From assembly GCA_004335835.1 (NCBI GenBank), contig RWJK01001453.1, positions 1 through 64,000 of the forward strand: a DNA stretch of 64,000 bases, given 5' to 3'. The translations under genes and the position numbers were made by a program. Source of the stretch: Scenedesmus sp. ARA3. Its lineage: Eukaryota; Chlorophyta; Chlorophyceae; Sphaeropleales; Scenedesmaceae. The notes beneath the pieces were generated by a model. It was not told the origin of the DNA, did no database searches, and saw only the letters and a program-made list of their open reading frames with translations. Positions 47,594 to 59,077 of this stretch are shown here, piece by piece (position 1 is the stretch's first letter; each line of letters opens with the position of its first letter).

Positions 47594-48757
47594 GCTGCGA
47601 GATGGCCTAAGAATGCTTGAAACTATCACGGCAACTCAATCCCAAACGATCTCTCTTGTTTATAGATGATGAACGTTTCTGAATATCGAATCCCACTCTC
47701 CCTCAATGAAGAGAGGCCTTGCTGGTTGCCGCTATAAAGTGGGGCCTCGTCACCACTGCAGGGTGCAAGTCTGTTGGGTTTTTTCAGAAACTCTTTTCGG
47801 ACAAGGTGCGCATCAATGATGTTGTTTGTGAATCGAAATTAATGGACTGTGCTACGAGACCTGCTGGACCACGTGGCCTGCCTTTACGTCTGTTTAAAAG
47901 GCAGTCCTCGCCAGCATCACCTGGTGCGTTGCTGCGGCTGCACAGTTAGATCTCAGGCAGGAGGAAAACGATGTATAAACTGTCTATAAAGCCTCAGTAG
48001 CTTTCGTTCAAGTCACACCACAACCCCATCAATCGGCATGCCAAGTTGTGCCGTACAACCGCCTTCGCAACGGAAGTACAGCCCCAGCTTAGCTCATACT
48101 CTGGTGACGAGAACCCTTCTCGCTTATCAAGCAACCACAAAAAAAACGCACAGACGTGCCAGGAGCCATAGGCTGCATCTCAAGCTCAGTCTGACAGCTG
48201 ATCCATGAAGCAATCATTACATGGGGGCCCCAGCAAGGCTGGACAGATTCTTCCCCCGTTCTGTGCTGGAACAGACAACTGACAGTGTGATTTGTGCTGC
48301 TCTATCCCCCAAACTAGCATCAATAAGCGCAACCTGCACAATCGTATCGGATTCCTTGAAGCAATACAGGCAATGGCCAATTGGCTTGCAAGCGGCCCAG
48401 TGCAGTAAAACATGGGGAGCATAAGCTGCATCAGAGTGCAGCAACACCATGACAGCTGCTGCCCTGACTTTGAGTGCATGGCTGCTGTTGTTACTGCTGC
48501 TGCTGCTGCTGTTGGCTGCCTTTTGCTGTTGCACCTGTTGTTGTAAGCTGCAGCAGCACAGGCATGCAGAATGAGGCGGCGTTGCTCTGGATGTAAAGTA
48601 GGCATGTCGCATGTCGTTGGAACACCACGTGATGCTACAACACACGCAGGAACACGACCAGTACTGTGGCAAGTGCTGCCCTGTTATACACAGCACTGCT
48701 GCAGTCACATCAAGTGCTGCATATTGTATCGCAGCAGCATCTACAGCAGCAGCAGGC
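47594..48757. other. Intergenic, no supported gene
   Basis: It lies between the TZF start and the end of the KHE1-like gene. A 163-codon minus-strand frame (48708-48217) could be a further exon or 3' UTR of the gene to the right, because AC-AG|GTGAGC at the proposed stop (48758) also reads as a donor. I cannot confirm it. Confidence 0.4.
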
Positions 48758-50943
48758 TCACCTGTCAGCCTCTGCTGCCAGATGCTCCGCCCAGCTGCCC
48801 CGCTGCAGCTGCACGCCCTGCTGCTGCAGCTGCCGCAGCTGCTGCGCCAGCTTCAGCCGCTGTGCATCGCTGGCCAGCTCAAGCGCAGCGGCAAGCGAAG
48901 CAGCACCTGCATGCAATGCAGCACCAATTTGCACAGATGGCAGCTGAAGAGGAATGGCATGCATTGCATGCAGATAGTAGCAGCAAAACGTCACTTGGCA
49001 GCTGAAGAGGAATGGCATGCATTGCAACACAGCCCATGCTGCCCATTACTTCTGCAGCAGCAGCGCAGGCAGCTTGCCATTACATGCGGCTGCCCACGTG
49101 TGAACACGCCACCAGAAACCAACACCTCAGCAATATAGACAGCATAAGGCATACAGAGCACCCGGGCATTGGCGTGCACTGGCCGCACGCCGCACCTCTG
49201 CCTGCCGATCTGTTGGATGCGATGCGCCAGATGGTGTAATATATCGTCACATTCGGCAGCGGCAGCGGGATCAGAGGGATCTGCGGCAGCAGGATGGCGA
49301 TCCACATCCGAAACCTGCTGGCATGGAACGGCTGCGCCTTGGCAGCCAGCAGCCGCAGCCGCCGCCGCACCAACCGCTCTGGTAAGCTGGCCTGCGTAGC
49401 ACGCCACAGCGACACGGGTGGCGCAAGAGTGTTGCAGGAGGTTGGGAGGCAAGCGAGCAGGCATGCATTGCGGGTGAGAAAGGGTGCTCTGCTCTGGTTA
49501 GCTGGCTTGCACAGCACGCCATGGCACTGTATACAATGGTGTGCTCAAACACTCAAGCAGCAGCTGCATCATTTGTGCCCCGCAGGCGCTATCAGGCTGT
49601 CCAAAAACATTCTCCCTTGTGCTTCCAATCACTGTGCTCACCGGGTACAGGATGTCCAGGCTGTCGGCCTGCTGCGGCAGCGCCTTGAGTATGCATCCAT
49701 CACAAGGACGCCTCAGGCATGTTTCCACTATGCTGCAAGAGACGCTAACTTAGTGGAACTGGCACTTTCATGCTTGCCCGCCCAGCTGGTGCCACTTATC
49801 AGTAGTAAGAACCACACAATCAAGAACCAGCTGCCTTAAGCCATGCCTTTCATGCCTTACAGCTGCTGTTAGGCTGGCCAAACGCCTTATCTCCCCTTAG
49901 CAACTCACCGGGTACAGTATGTCCAGGCTGTCGGCCTGCTGCGGCAGCGCCTTGAGGAAGCTCTCCGAGGGGTCAACCTTGGACAGCACATACTGGCCAA
50001 ACCTGCGGCGTGCAAAAGGATCCAAAATTGGTCTTGGATGGGCTGGCGTTGAACACAAGCAGCAGGGCACTGTTGGCTAGTGCTGATGAACGTGGCAGCT
50101 GGTGGGAGGGCAGCAGCTGTATTGCCACTGGCAATCTGGCAGATAGCCGTGCGAAGTTCAGTGCCACTGGCAGCTGCCACTACATGCTCCTTATGTACTA
50201 CCGTTGTGCTATGCCCTGTGTATCTCAACAGTCAAGATGAAAAGCAGTGCATTTCGCTGCTCTTGCAGGCAGCAGCAGCCAGTTCTAGTCACCATCCGTT
50301 TAGCTGTCTCGCTTGAAGAGCCTGTGGCTGCTGACGCGAAGCAATGAAAAGCAATGGTTGTGAACTGCTCTCGCAAGCAGCAGCATCCAGTTCTAGTCAC
50401 CATCAGTCTGTCTGTCTTACTTGAAGAGCCGGTGGTTCAGTGTGCCCTGTGGCGCTGCCTCCAGCTTGGTCCACTGGCTCTGGAAGCTGGCTACCACCTG
50501 CCATGACACGTCAGCAGCAGCACAGCCAGCCCAGCACGTGGTGACCTTTGGTGCCCTTACCGTTTGCTACTGCTGCTGCTGCCGCCGCTGCTACTGGAGT
50601 GTGTCTATAGAGCTTGTGCAAGCTGCTGCGGTTGCCACACATGTACAGCTTGCTGTTTTCTGCAGCGTATGGCTGGCTGGAATGCTTTACTGTCTCCTCT
50701 CCTGCAAGCACATGGACAGACTGGTGCTCCAACTGACAGCAGGACTCCAGCCATTATGACAGCAACCTGGGCCCAAGGTTTGCTGCAGTGCAGCATGTGA
50801 CCTGGCAGTACCTTTGACTGCACCGTGTCCCTCCAGCTTGGTTTGACGCCTGGAGGCTGTGGTGGCACCTCTTTCCACGCATGGAACAGCCAGTAGCGCC
50901 GCAGCACTGGCAGCACCAGCACTTTGACTTGTGGTGATGCCAT
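48758..50943 (-). CDS. Mitochondrial K+/H+ exchange-related protein (Mit_KHE1 family)
   Basis: The family is linked to mitochondrial potassium/proton exchange; direct function is poorly defined. Five exons are seen: 50943-50812, 50497-50421, 50002-49909, 49391-49196 and 48906-48758, giving 215 aa. The order is that of the family: KVLVLPVLRRYWLFHAWKE, then SQWTKLEAAPQGTLNHRLFK, then FGQYVLSKVDPSESFLKALP, then LDILYP, then LVRRRLRLL, then a membrane-type segment MWIAILLPQIPLIPLPLPNV (about 130-149) followed by TIYYTIWRIASNR. The 3' end is slightly open, because the TGA overlaps a good donor. It is divergent from HACD with 419 bp between starts. Confidence 0.85.
49640..49912 (-). repeat. Donor-side copy of Mit_KHE1 exon 3
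   Basis: The exon end around GACAGCCTGGACATACTGTA CCCG|GTGAG (49909) is copied at about 49641-49690, downstream on the gene's strand, with CCAGGCTGTCGGCCTGCTGC intact in plus orientation. Confidence 0.85.
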
Positions 50944-51362
50944 AGGCGTGTTGTGCTCAGCTCCTGCTGCTGCTGTCGCTGCTGGCTTCGCTAGTGGTGC
51001 TGCTGTGGAGCTGGTGAGCGTGGTTTATAGCACGTCTCTAGATGAACGAGGCGTGAGGAGCAGCTCCAGGTTCCGGGTACCAGAATCAAGAAGTTGGATT
51101 CCTGGCAGGACGTGTGCAGTGCTACACATCACGTGGCATAGGCGGTTTGCGGGAACCTGAAGTTGTTGACGAAGTTAAGCAGGTGCACCTACCCTCAGTA
51201 GGCGGACGAGGCAAGCGTGTGTCATATGACAGGCCGATGCGCAGGGGTAAAACGCAGTACGAGTGTTGCTGCCAGCTGTGTGCTTTCTTTTGTATGCGTT
51301 GATCACCGTTTTCCGCTCCTCACTTACGTTGTTGTAAGCATTGAAATTCAATTATCGACAAA
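50944..51362. promoter_or_regulatory. Shared upstream region of the divergent Mit_KHE1 and HACD genes
   Basis: There are 419 bp between opposite start codons. It contains no exon-like sequence. TATA-like elements are not obvious. It could act as a bidirectional promoter; inference from arrangement only. Confidence 0.45.
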
Positions 51363-53601
51363 ATGACGAAGCATCGAGACCACAACAATGCCCATCCTGC
51401 CATCAGGGGCTACCTGGTGCTGTACAATGCAGTGCAAGGCATTGGGTGGTCCCTGTGCCTAGCAGCTTGCCTGTCAGCTGCACAGAAGGGGCCAGACCGC
51501 CAGTCTATCTTCCTGGCAGGCAGCGTGTATGCCAGTGAGTGGATTGCTGCAGCAGTTGCTGCTGCTGACGCTGCTGCCAACTGCATACAGACAGGGTCAG
51601 GCTGAAAGGCGAGAGAAAGTGGCAGAACATGAAAGCTCTTGTTGAACATGCAGGGTGGCTTCAGTTTGCAGCTTTTGCAGAGATCCTGCATGCAGGCACA
51701 GGTGAGGTTTAGCAGCAGCCACACCCTGCTGATAGCAGCAGCACTGGCAATGCAGTGCTTGCTTGAATGGCACCCCAGCACGCCAACTTGAGGATGTTAC
51801 CTGTTACTGTCATTTGGCATATCATTATCCCAGTCATTAGCCCTGCCTCTGCCAGCACTCGTCGGCAATCATTTCAGCGTTTGCAGCTAAACGCGTTGCG
51901 CTGCATCTCAGATGGGGTTGGTGGAAGCTGCCCTGCCCTACAGACAAGACCCAACCACGGCCCATACCGGCTGTCCCAAACACTCTCAAGCATCAGACCT
52001 TTGCTTTGCTAACATTTGCCACCCTATGATTAAATCCATCCACCCCATGCAGGCATCGTGCCTAGCAGCCCTGTCACAAATTTTCTGCAGTGGCTGGGGC
52101 GTGCTAATGCACTGTTCATGTTCGCGGTCGGCATCCCTGAGGTGTGCTTTTGCCAGGCAGCAGCGGCGGCGGCAGCAGCAGCGGCGGCAGCAGCAGCGGC
52201 AGCAGCAGCAGCAGCGAGGAAGCGGCAGCAGAGGAGCCAGGACGAACTCCAGCAGCATCAGGCAGCAATAGACGAGACGAGTTTGTTCGACAAATTGTGA
52301 GCTAGCTACACCTGACACACATGTTGCATACACAGCTGCAATCCCGGATCTTTCAACACGCCTGTTTGCGATCAAGCAAGGCTTGTTGCCGCAGCTGCTC
52401 ACACCGCCTGTTGCTGGCGTGCCCTGCAGCTGCAGCACCTGTCATGCGCACCGCTGATGCTCATCGTCTGGTCCCTTGGGGAGGTGCGTATCTACAGGCA
52501 GTAAACACCACGAGTTGTGCTGCAGCGCCCAATCTGTTCTCCGTACGTATACGCATCCCATACTGGTGCAGCAGCAGCCAGCAGCAGCAACTCATGCCAG
52601 GTATAGGCCCTGCACGCTGAGTCAAAGGCTGGCATGGCTGGTCAACGCGCACTGGAGATTCAGAAATTAAATCACAGACCTGCAGTGACACCAGGTGCTG
52701 CTGTTGTACACGTCCTTGTAGACATCGCAAGACATCACCACACAGTCGTCACATATGGCTGGCAATGCAGCAGCTCTTGTTTGCTCCTGCACTCAACCAG
52801 CTGTAGCTGATGGCTGCGCTCGGCTGTGGTGAACCCTGGCTGCTGCTGCTGCTGCTGCTGAACCCTGCCGGGCCTGCAGATGATCCGCTACCCTTGGTAT
52901 GGCCTGCAGCTGCTGCACGCCTGCCCAGCCTGGCTGACATGGCTCAGGTGAGCACACATGTCATTGTCATTGTTACAATCTGGTGTGCCATTGTCCGCCC
53001 TAGTTTAATAACAGGCATTGTATTAGCTTAATGCGGTTTGGCATCAGGTCATGCTGCAGTGCACCCTTGTCACACCCAAGCACTCCTGTCTACGCTCCCA
53101 ACACACCGCCAAAGCGGCGCATCCATCAAGGCCAGTATCCCAAACCTGCTTAGCCTGCTGCATGCCTTCTTGCAGGTAGAACGCGTTCCTGCTGCCGTAC
53201 CCCACCAGTGTGGTCAGCGTGATATCACACTATCGATGCTGCTGCCGTATCACAATGTGTGCTTGCTGTTGCCCTCCTGCCTTGCTGTTGGTGTCACTCC
53301 TCAAGGTACAATGCATTCCTGCTGCTGTACCCAACTGGCGTGGTCAGTGAGATGCTGCTGCTGTGGAAGGGCCTGCCTTACCTGCGCAGCCGCGACCTGT
53401 ACAGCATCCACATGCCCAACAAGTACAACTTTGCTTGGGACTACGCCATATTTATTCAGGTGAGGCGATTCACCCAAATATAAAGAACAAGCTCTCGCTC
53501 ACTTAAAAATAGAGTTTGGGGCGAGTATGCAGTGTGCTGTACAGCATTCGCCGTTACCTCTGAGCTGGCTTGTGCTGCTGCTGACAATGACCCTGCTGTT
53601 G

Positions 53602-53641
<40 letters not shown>

Positions 53642-53775
53642 AGATCATGCTGGTGCTGTACCCCTACCTGTGGTGGGGCAACTTCAGCAGCCTGCTGCGC
53701 CAGCGCAGCAAGAAGCTGAAGGCACCAGTGGCAGCAGGCGGCCAGCGGGCGGCAGCAGCAGGCAAGGAGGACTGA
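51363..53775 (+). CDS. HACD: Very-long-chain (3R)-3-hydroxyacyl-CoA dehydratase (HACD/PHS1/PAS2)
   Basis: It removes water from 3-hydroxyacyl-CoA, the third step of the ER fatty acid elongation cycle. Seven exons are seen: 51363-51534, 51654-51701, 52053-52141, 52436-52483, 52880-52947, 53306-53459 and 53644-53775, giving 236 aa. Motifs are YLVLYNAVQGIGWSLCLAAC, RWLQFAAFAEILHAGTGIVP (the FQ..A.LE.LH..iG.V.S family block), PLMLIVWSLGEMIRYPWY, and RYNAFLLLYPTGVVSEMLLL. Tyr150 and Glu157 keep the spacing of the catalytic Tyr/Glu pair known in yeast Phs1. Several hydrophobic helices fit a six-pass protein. The C-terminus is Lys-rich, without a clear KKXX. The exact acceptor of exon 4 (52430 or 52436) is ambiguous. 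Confidence 0.93.
53169..53352 (+). repeat. Decayed acceptor-side copy of HACD exon 6
   Basis: GTAGAACGCGTTCCTGCTGC, then CGTACCCCACCAGTGTGGTC at about 53176-53223 mirrors the real exon start at 53306 (GTACAATGCATTCCTGCTGC), offset about 130 bp. It has substitutions and loses the frame. Confidence 0.8.
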
Positions 53776-55478
53776 GCAGCAGCAACAGCAGCAGCAGCAG
53801 CAGCAGCACCAAGCTGCCATAGCGCAGCAGTTGCTGATTGGCAGCTCCAGCAGCAATAACGAGGAGGCAGCCATGGCAGCATGTAGTGTAGCTCAACAGC
53901 TGCGGCGGTAGCGCTCCATGAGACGAGTGAGAATAGCAGCAGGCGATGGAGCTTCGGAAGCATGCACACAGGCTGCTCAGGATGAGTCAGATGCAGCTGC
54001 CTGCGTGCACACAGCCTAAGCTGCGCCAGCGCGGCTGTGGTGCCTGAAACTCTTATGTGCGCGATGCATGACCTGCAACTCGAGGTCAGCGGGCCAGGTG
54101 TTGACAGAGAGTTGTGTTGCTGGCTGCGGACATGAGGTGCATGGAGGTTGTGCAAAGCGGTGTAACATGAACACCCTCAGTCAGTCATGCATACACTCAG
54201 TGAATGCAGCTGCAGTGCAGTGTGACCATACTGCTTCTAGGCCAGCTGGTTACAAGCACTCGGTGCAGTTGTAAAGGGAGAGTTTGTTGTGGGCACTTGA
54301 AGATCTGGAAAGATCACGATGACCAGTACTACTCAGCCAGGCTGGCTGAGATCAACAACAGGTTGTACCAGTTTGTTACCCGAAGCAACGCACAAAACGC
54401 GTGCTCAAACAGATGATGTGGCAGACCTAGCAGGGACTGGATCCTGGCACGCTCCAATGTTCCGCCAAGCGCAGGTCACAGAAGTGCACACGCGGCGCGG
54501 CGGCCGTGTGCTGCTGCTTGACCAGCGTGCCGCCACAACAACTTGATGAATGGGCCTCGATTGAGGTCGCAACCTCATGCAAGCAACCCAGACGAGTCCT
54601 TCAAGGCGCCGCAAACCTGAGCAAACAGGCTGGTGTTGTGGCACCAGGCAGCCTCAGGCGCAGTGTCACACCGTAGTTCAGAACAACTATTTGTAGTGCG
54701 CATCATCTTTCTCGATGATCAAATTCAGAGTTCCTTTCTGCTGACGCGCGCACACAATCAGCGAAGCTATTGTACACACTGGACGCGCCCCAGACACAAC
54801 TTCACACAGCACATGCTGGGTGCGCTTCAATGCACAACCCCAGCACCGGCTGTGCAACTTGCTGCACAAAAGGAACCCCAAGCATTGAGCAGAGCCTTGC
54901 AGTACCCTGAACAGAGCATATCTGTCTGAAACCAAACTACCTCAGCCGCCTTAAGGCGGTGCCACCAGCAGACCACAACAGACATAAGATGGTTGGAGAC
55001 TGCTTTTGGAATGGAAACGCATCGACCTCTGGCCTATCAAGCGAGGCACAGCGCGGAGGCTTGCCCTGCTGCCAACAACCCGCAGCAGCGCCTGCCCAGA
55101 AAACTCAGCGCTATTGCAGAACAACAAAAGCTGTTGTGCACAGCTGATGCGCTGGCATCGCTTGAGCCCGTGCGCGCTTGCTGCTGACGGTCATGGCATC
55201 TTGCTGCAACGCGCACAGCACAGCAGCTGCCTGCGGCATTGCAGAGAGCCTCCGCTGTACAAGCAACACCACAAGAGGATCTGCTGGCACAACCAGAGTG
55301 GACCACCCTCCTGTGCTACGCGGCCGCTGCCGCCACAGCTGCTGCTGCCGCAGCAATCGCGTTCGTTGTAGCTGGTTCTACGGCATTCCGCGTCGCATGT
55401 GCGCTGCCAAACCCATACACCAAACCCCTCTCAATCCTCACAACGCCGACAATACTCAAACACCATCATATCATTACT
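53776..55478. other. Convergent intergenic region between HACD and dapA
   Basis: Mostly non-coding. One protein-like fragment near 54290-54540 is listed separately. An AGC/CAG-rich tract follows the HACD stop (53776-53820). Confidence 0.5.
54290..54545 (+). pseudogene. Possible orphan exon or gene fragment
   Basis: A plus-strand frame gives LKIWKDHDDQYYSARLAEIN, then NRLYQFVTRSN, and stops at 54416. Another frame continues with DLAGTGSWHAPMFRQAQ, then GGRVLLLDQRA, to TGA at 54544-54546. The composition is protein-like, but there is no start, no matching partner exons, and the frame shifts. I cannot name it. Confidence 0.25.
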
Positions 55479-58400
55479 CTACTTGTGTGCGCTGCCCACC
55501 AGCAGAAACTCGTCATCCTCCATCACCCGCACCTCGCTGCAGCCGGGTATGTGCTCCTGCACCGCCCGCAGCAGCTTCGCTCCCTTCTCCCGCTCTTCCC
55601 GGCTCAGCGGCACATACGGCAGCCGGAACACGGGCCGCACGAGGCCGCACATCATGAGCGCGGTATTGAGCGGGATGGGGTTGGGCTCGCAGAAGAGCCA
55701 GCCGATGAGGTCCTGCAGCTTGGCGTTGAGCTCGGGGTCTGGCGAGCCATGCATCATCTTGGCAAACAGGCCTGCAGGGTGGCAGCCAAGCACAGAGGTA
55801 TGTCAGATTTACAGCACGGTTGTGGAGATGGTGAGGGGTACTGCTGCCTTGAGCTCGGGGTCCTGTGTACCATGCATCATCTTGGCAAACAAGCCTGCAA
55901 GGAATAGAGACACACGTGCACAGGTGCTATTCAGTTTTATCGCTGGGTTGTAGGGATCGTGTGGGCTGCCATTTCTGTACTGAGCTCGGGGTCTGGTGAG
56001 CCGTGTGTCATCTTGGCAAACAGGCATGCAGAGACGAACCAAGCACGCACGCACAGCAGCAAACAGGTCTACTGCTGCAGTGTTGCACGTTGTGTGCTAG
56101 GCTGCGCAACCACAAGCGTGCGCGTGGGCGCACTGCAGCACTACAAGCAAGCCTTTGACTGCTGCTGCTGCCTGCTGGAATTCCTACACCTCCACGTGCC
56201 GCCAGACCACGCACCAGGGATGACGTTGGCTGTCACGGAGATTACGCCCGCGCTGCCAAACTGGTGGCGGCCATCATGCGCCTCATCATCATTGCCGCTC
56301 CAGCAGTTGATGCCCTGTTGGGAGGCAGTGAGTAAGCGGCAGGCGGCACAGCGATGCCTGATGACTGCTGCTGAAGCTGGTTGTTTGGCAGCCCTACCAC
56401 ACCACTGTGAACATGTCTGATGCCAGGCCCCTCATCTGCCACTGCCGCTGCAAAAACATCAGACAACCTCCCTGCCACACACATCAGCACAAATCCAAAG
56501 TTCCCTGTCACCCAATCCATCGCACACACCCCTCCGCCTGCTGCGTGCTCAAAGTGTTCGACAGCCACACCACGCACCTGCTGTGTGTAGTTGCCGGTGC
56601 GCTTGTTGCCTGTGCACTCCTTCATGCCCAGGAAGTTACAGTTCCCTGCTGCTACAGCTTAATGATGTTAGACAACCACATCACAATTACAACACACACC
56701 TGCTGCGTGTGGTCGCCGATGCGCTTGTTGCCTGTGCACTCCTTCATGCCCAGGCAGTTAAGTCGCCCTGCTGCTACAGCTCAAGAGCCTGCTGCTACAG
56801 CTGATTGATGTTCGACAGCCACACCACGCACCTGCTGCGTGTAGTTGCCGATGCGCTTGTTTCCTGTGCACTCCTTCATGCCCAGAAGCTTAGGATTCCC
56901 TGCTGCTGCTAAAGCTTTCCAAGTTAATATAACCACACCACGCACCTGCTGTGTGTAGTTGCCAATGCGCTTGTTGCCTGTGCACTCCTTCATGCCCAGG
57001 AAGTTGGGGTGGCCAGCCATCTCCTGCACCAGCGCATCCGGGATGTCCTGGCCGGTGCGGCCCGGCACGTTGTAGATGATGGCTGGACCTTCCTTGAGCA
57101 GTGCCTGGAAGTGTGCACGCAGGCCGCTCATGCTGGTCTTGCCATAGTACGGGTTGATCTGCGGGTTGGCAAGCATATTGAGACATACTCGTTGAGAAGT
57201 GTATGTGTTGCAGGCCGCTCATGCTGGTTTTGCCATAGTAGGGGTTAATATGCGGGGTGGGAAGTAGAAAGGTGAAGCAGGTGTTGTCTTTGGCAGCGCT
57301 CTCGGTTGACAAGCATGTGTGCCATTGAGGTGGCAGCCAAAGCTGGTCTTGCTGTGGTAAGGGTGTAAGGCTTGTTGAGGATCAATGCATTGTCGACGTT
57401 GGCAGCGTGCGCGAGAGCAAGTGAGGCGGATGATGGCGGGGCCCTCCTTGAGCAATTACTCTGCAGCCAAAACTAGCTGGCTTACTCTGCAGCCAAAACT
57501 GTGCTAAACTGGCTTGAAAGCTCTTGATTCATATGTGTGCCAGCCGCCAGCTACCACTGCTGCTGCTGCTGCTGACGCACCTGCAGTGCTGCGTGCATGC
57601 CCACAGCAAAGCCCTGCTCCGTTGCGTGCAGCGCCTCTCCCGTTGAGTTGGAGCCTGTGTTGCCAATCACTTTGAGCTTGTCGCCGTACGCGTTGACCGT
57701 GTGTGCAATGAGCATGATGTGCTCATCCCAGGACATGAGGTGGCCCTCGCCTGCAATTTGAAAATTTGGAATTGATTTGGGGTTTGAAATGGAATGCAAA
57801 GGATATAGGCATGTGCATTGCGTTTCAACTATGCAGCAGACCCCTGCAACCAGCAACAGACAGCTGCTACTGTACTAGCATATAAGCCGAGGCACGCGCG
57901 GCTCGGCGCCTGGCATTGCCGCCACAATTTGCTGCGGCACTGGTGACGCGCTGCTGCAATGTACAATGCAAGCTGCCGCGCCGCAAGCAAGCTCAAATGC
58001 AAGCTGTGCTTGTGTTGCTACGGGTGCTGCTGGTGCGTGTTTAAGCACACGAGACTGCTGCTTCTGCGCTGCTGCTGCCGCTGCTGTTGCCTTTTTAAAA
58101 TGCTGCTGCACACACCTGTTGTGCCGCCAACAATGACGCCATCCACGCCGTTGGCTATCTGCAGCTCAATCAGCCTGTCATATGCACGCAGGTCAAACTT
58201 GCCATTGGGCAGGTACCTGCATATGAGTCAGCAACAGTAGATGTTTATAAAACAATGAGGGCGGGAGCTCAGATGGTAGCAGTGGTGTCACCCATCAGCA
58301 TGGCGGGAGTGTGGCAGCCATATGCATGCAGGGTGACATGCAAAGCACCTGAGGACTACATGCAGGGTGCAACTGGCCTAAGCAGGCTGGATCAGATAGA

Positions 58401-58754
58401 ACAATCAGCTGCAGATGCACATGCACTACGAGCCAGCACAGTCTGCTGCAACTGGCTCAACAGCTGCCAGCTGGGGTTATTTCTGAAGTGAGGCCTCAGC
58501 AGGCCGTAAAAGAGTGCACAAAACATTAAGATGATGATAGTGAGACAAGCAGCGCCAAAGGCAAAGACGGCAGTGTGATCAAGTGCTCACGGAGTCTTGA
58601 CAGCAGTGATTAGTGCCGCCTTCTTCAGCGCCTCCACTCCCTGCTGCTTTTGTGTTTCGGGCAGAGGTGTTGCTAGAACAGCATTCACCCGCAGAGGGCG
58701 CCTGCTGCTACACTGCCGCGCGGGTGCTGGGCGCTGTGTGATTTGCAGCTGCAT
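55479..58754 (-). CDS. dapA: 4-hydroxy-tetrahydrodipicolinate synthase (DHDPS), plastid-type
   Basis: It condenses pyruvate with aspartate semialdehyde, the first committed step of lysine synthesis, in the plastid. Six exons are seen: 58754-58591, 58216-58116, 57750-57581, 57158-56946, 56314-56215 and 55771-55479, giving 346 aa with all phases consistent. The N-terminal about 45 residues are Gln/Arg/Ser-rich, as a transit peptide. Landmarks are [67 protein letters not shown] (catalytic Tyr174 and the substrate Arg) and [15 protein letters not shown] (Schiff-base Lys202). The C-terminus has [11 protein letters not shown] and [21 protein letters not shown] chose the ATG at 58754; upstream in-frame codons are not ATG. 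It is divergent from PDAT. Confidence 0.95.
55735..56035 (-). repeat. Acceptor-side copies of DHDPS exon 6
   Basis: The exon start with GCAGGCCTGTTTGCCAAGAT, then GATGCATGG and CCCCGAGCTC starts at 55771. Copies start at about 55893 and 56025, spacing about 122 and 132 bp. All keep GAGCTC and the acceptor neighbourhood in part. Confidence 0.9.
56574..57005 (-). repeat. Donor-side copies of DHDPS exon 4
   Basis: The exon end GGCATGAAGGAGTGCACAGG, then CAACTACACACAGCAG|GTGCG ends at 56946. It is copied downstream with ends at about 56832, 56700 and 56578, spacing about 114-132 bp. Each copy carries the catalytic-Lys region [11 protein letters not shown] and a GT donor. Confidence 0.93.
57110..57365 (-). 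repeat. Acceptor-side copies of DHDPS exon 4
   Basis: The exon start encoding [12 protein letters not shown] (real start 57158) is copied at about 57250 and, more decayed, at about 57360, inside the preceding intron. Confidence 0.8.
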
Positions 58755-59077
58755 TTTGCTCAGGCGGCTCAAACTCCCGAAAGATTGGAAGTGTGCAAAT
58801 CAAGTTGATCGAAGTATCCACACACCATGTATGTGTTCAAACTGCATGGTTGTCATAACCGGTCTGGCTGGGGTTGTGTGAAAGCTTGAAAGCCACGAGC
58901 TGCTGGAAATTCCATTCCAGCAGGAAAGGAAGCATTTCACTGGGTTGGCGAAGCTGTCCGTTCGATCGCAGTTGAGCCGTTGACGCAACAGTCCAAGGGT
59001 GCGACTGCACAGCTACTACTGCTGGTGCTCAGCAATAAGCACAGCATCGGCTCTTTGAGGAGCCCAGGTGACGTGCT
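58755..59077. promoter_or_regulatory. Shared upstream region of the divergent DHDPS and PDAT genes
   Basis: There are 323 bp between opposite ATGs. No coding segment was seen. A bidirectional promoter is inferred from the arrangement. Confidence 0.45.

Noticed and set aside
58755..58772. Longer DHDPS N-terminus starting at 58772
   Set aside because: The first codon there is TTG. The first ATG in frame is at 58754, and the leader from it already looks like a transit peptide.
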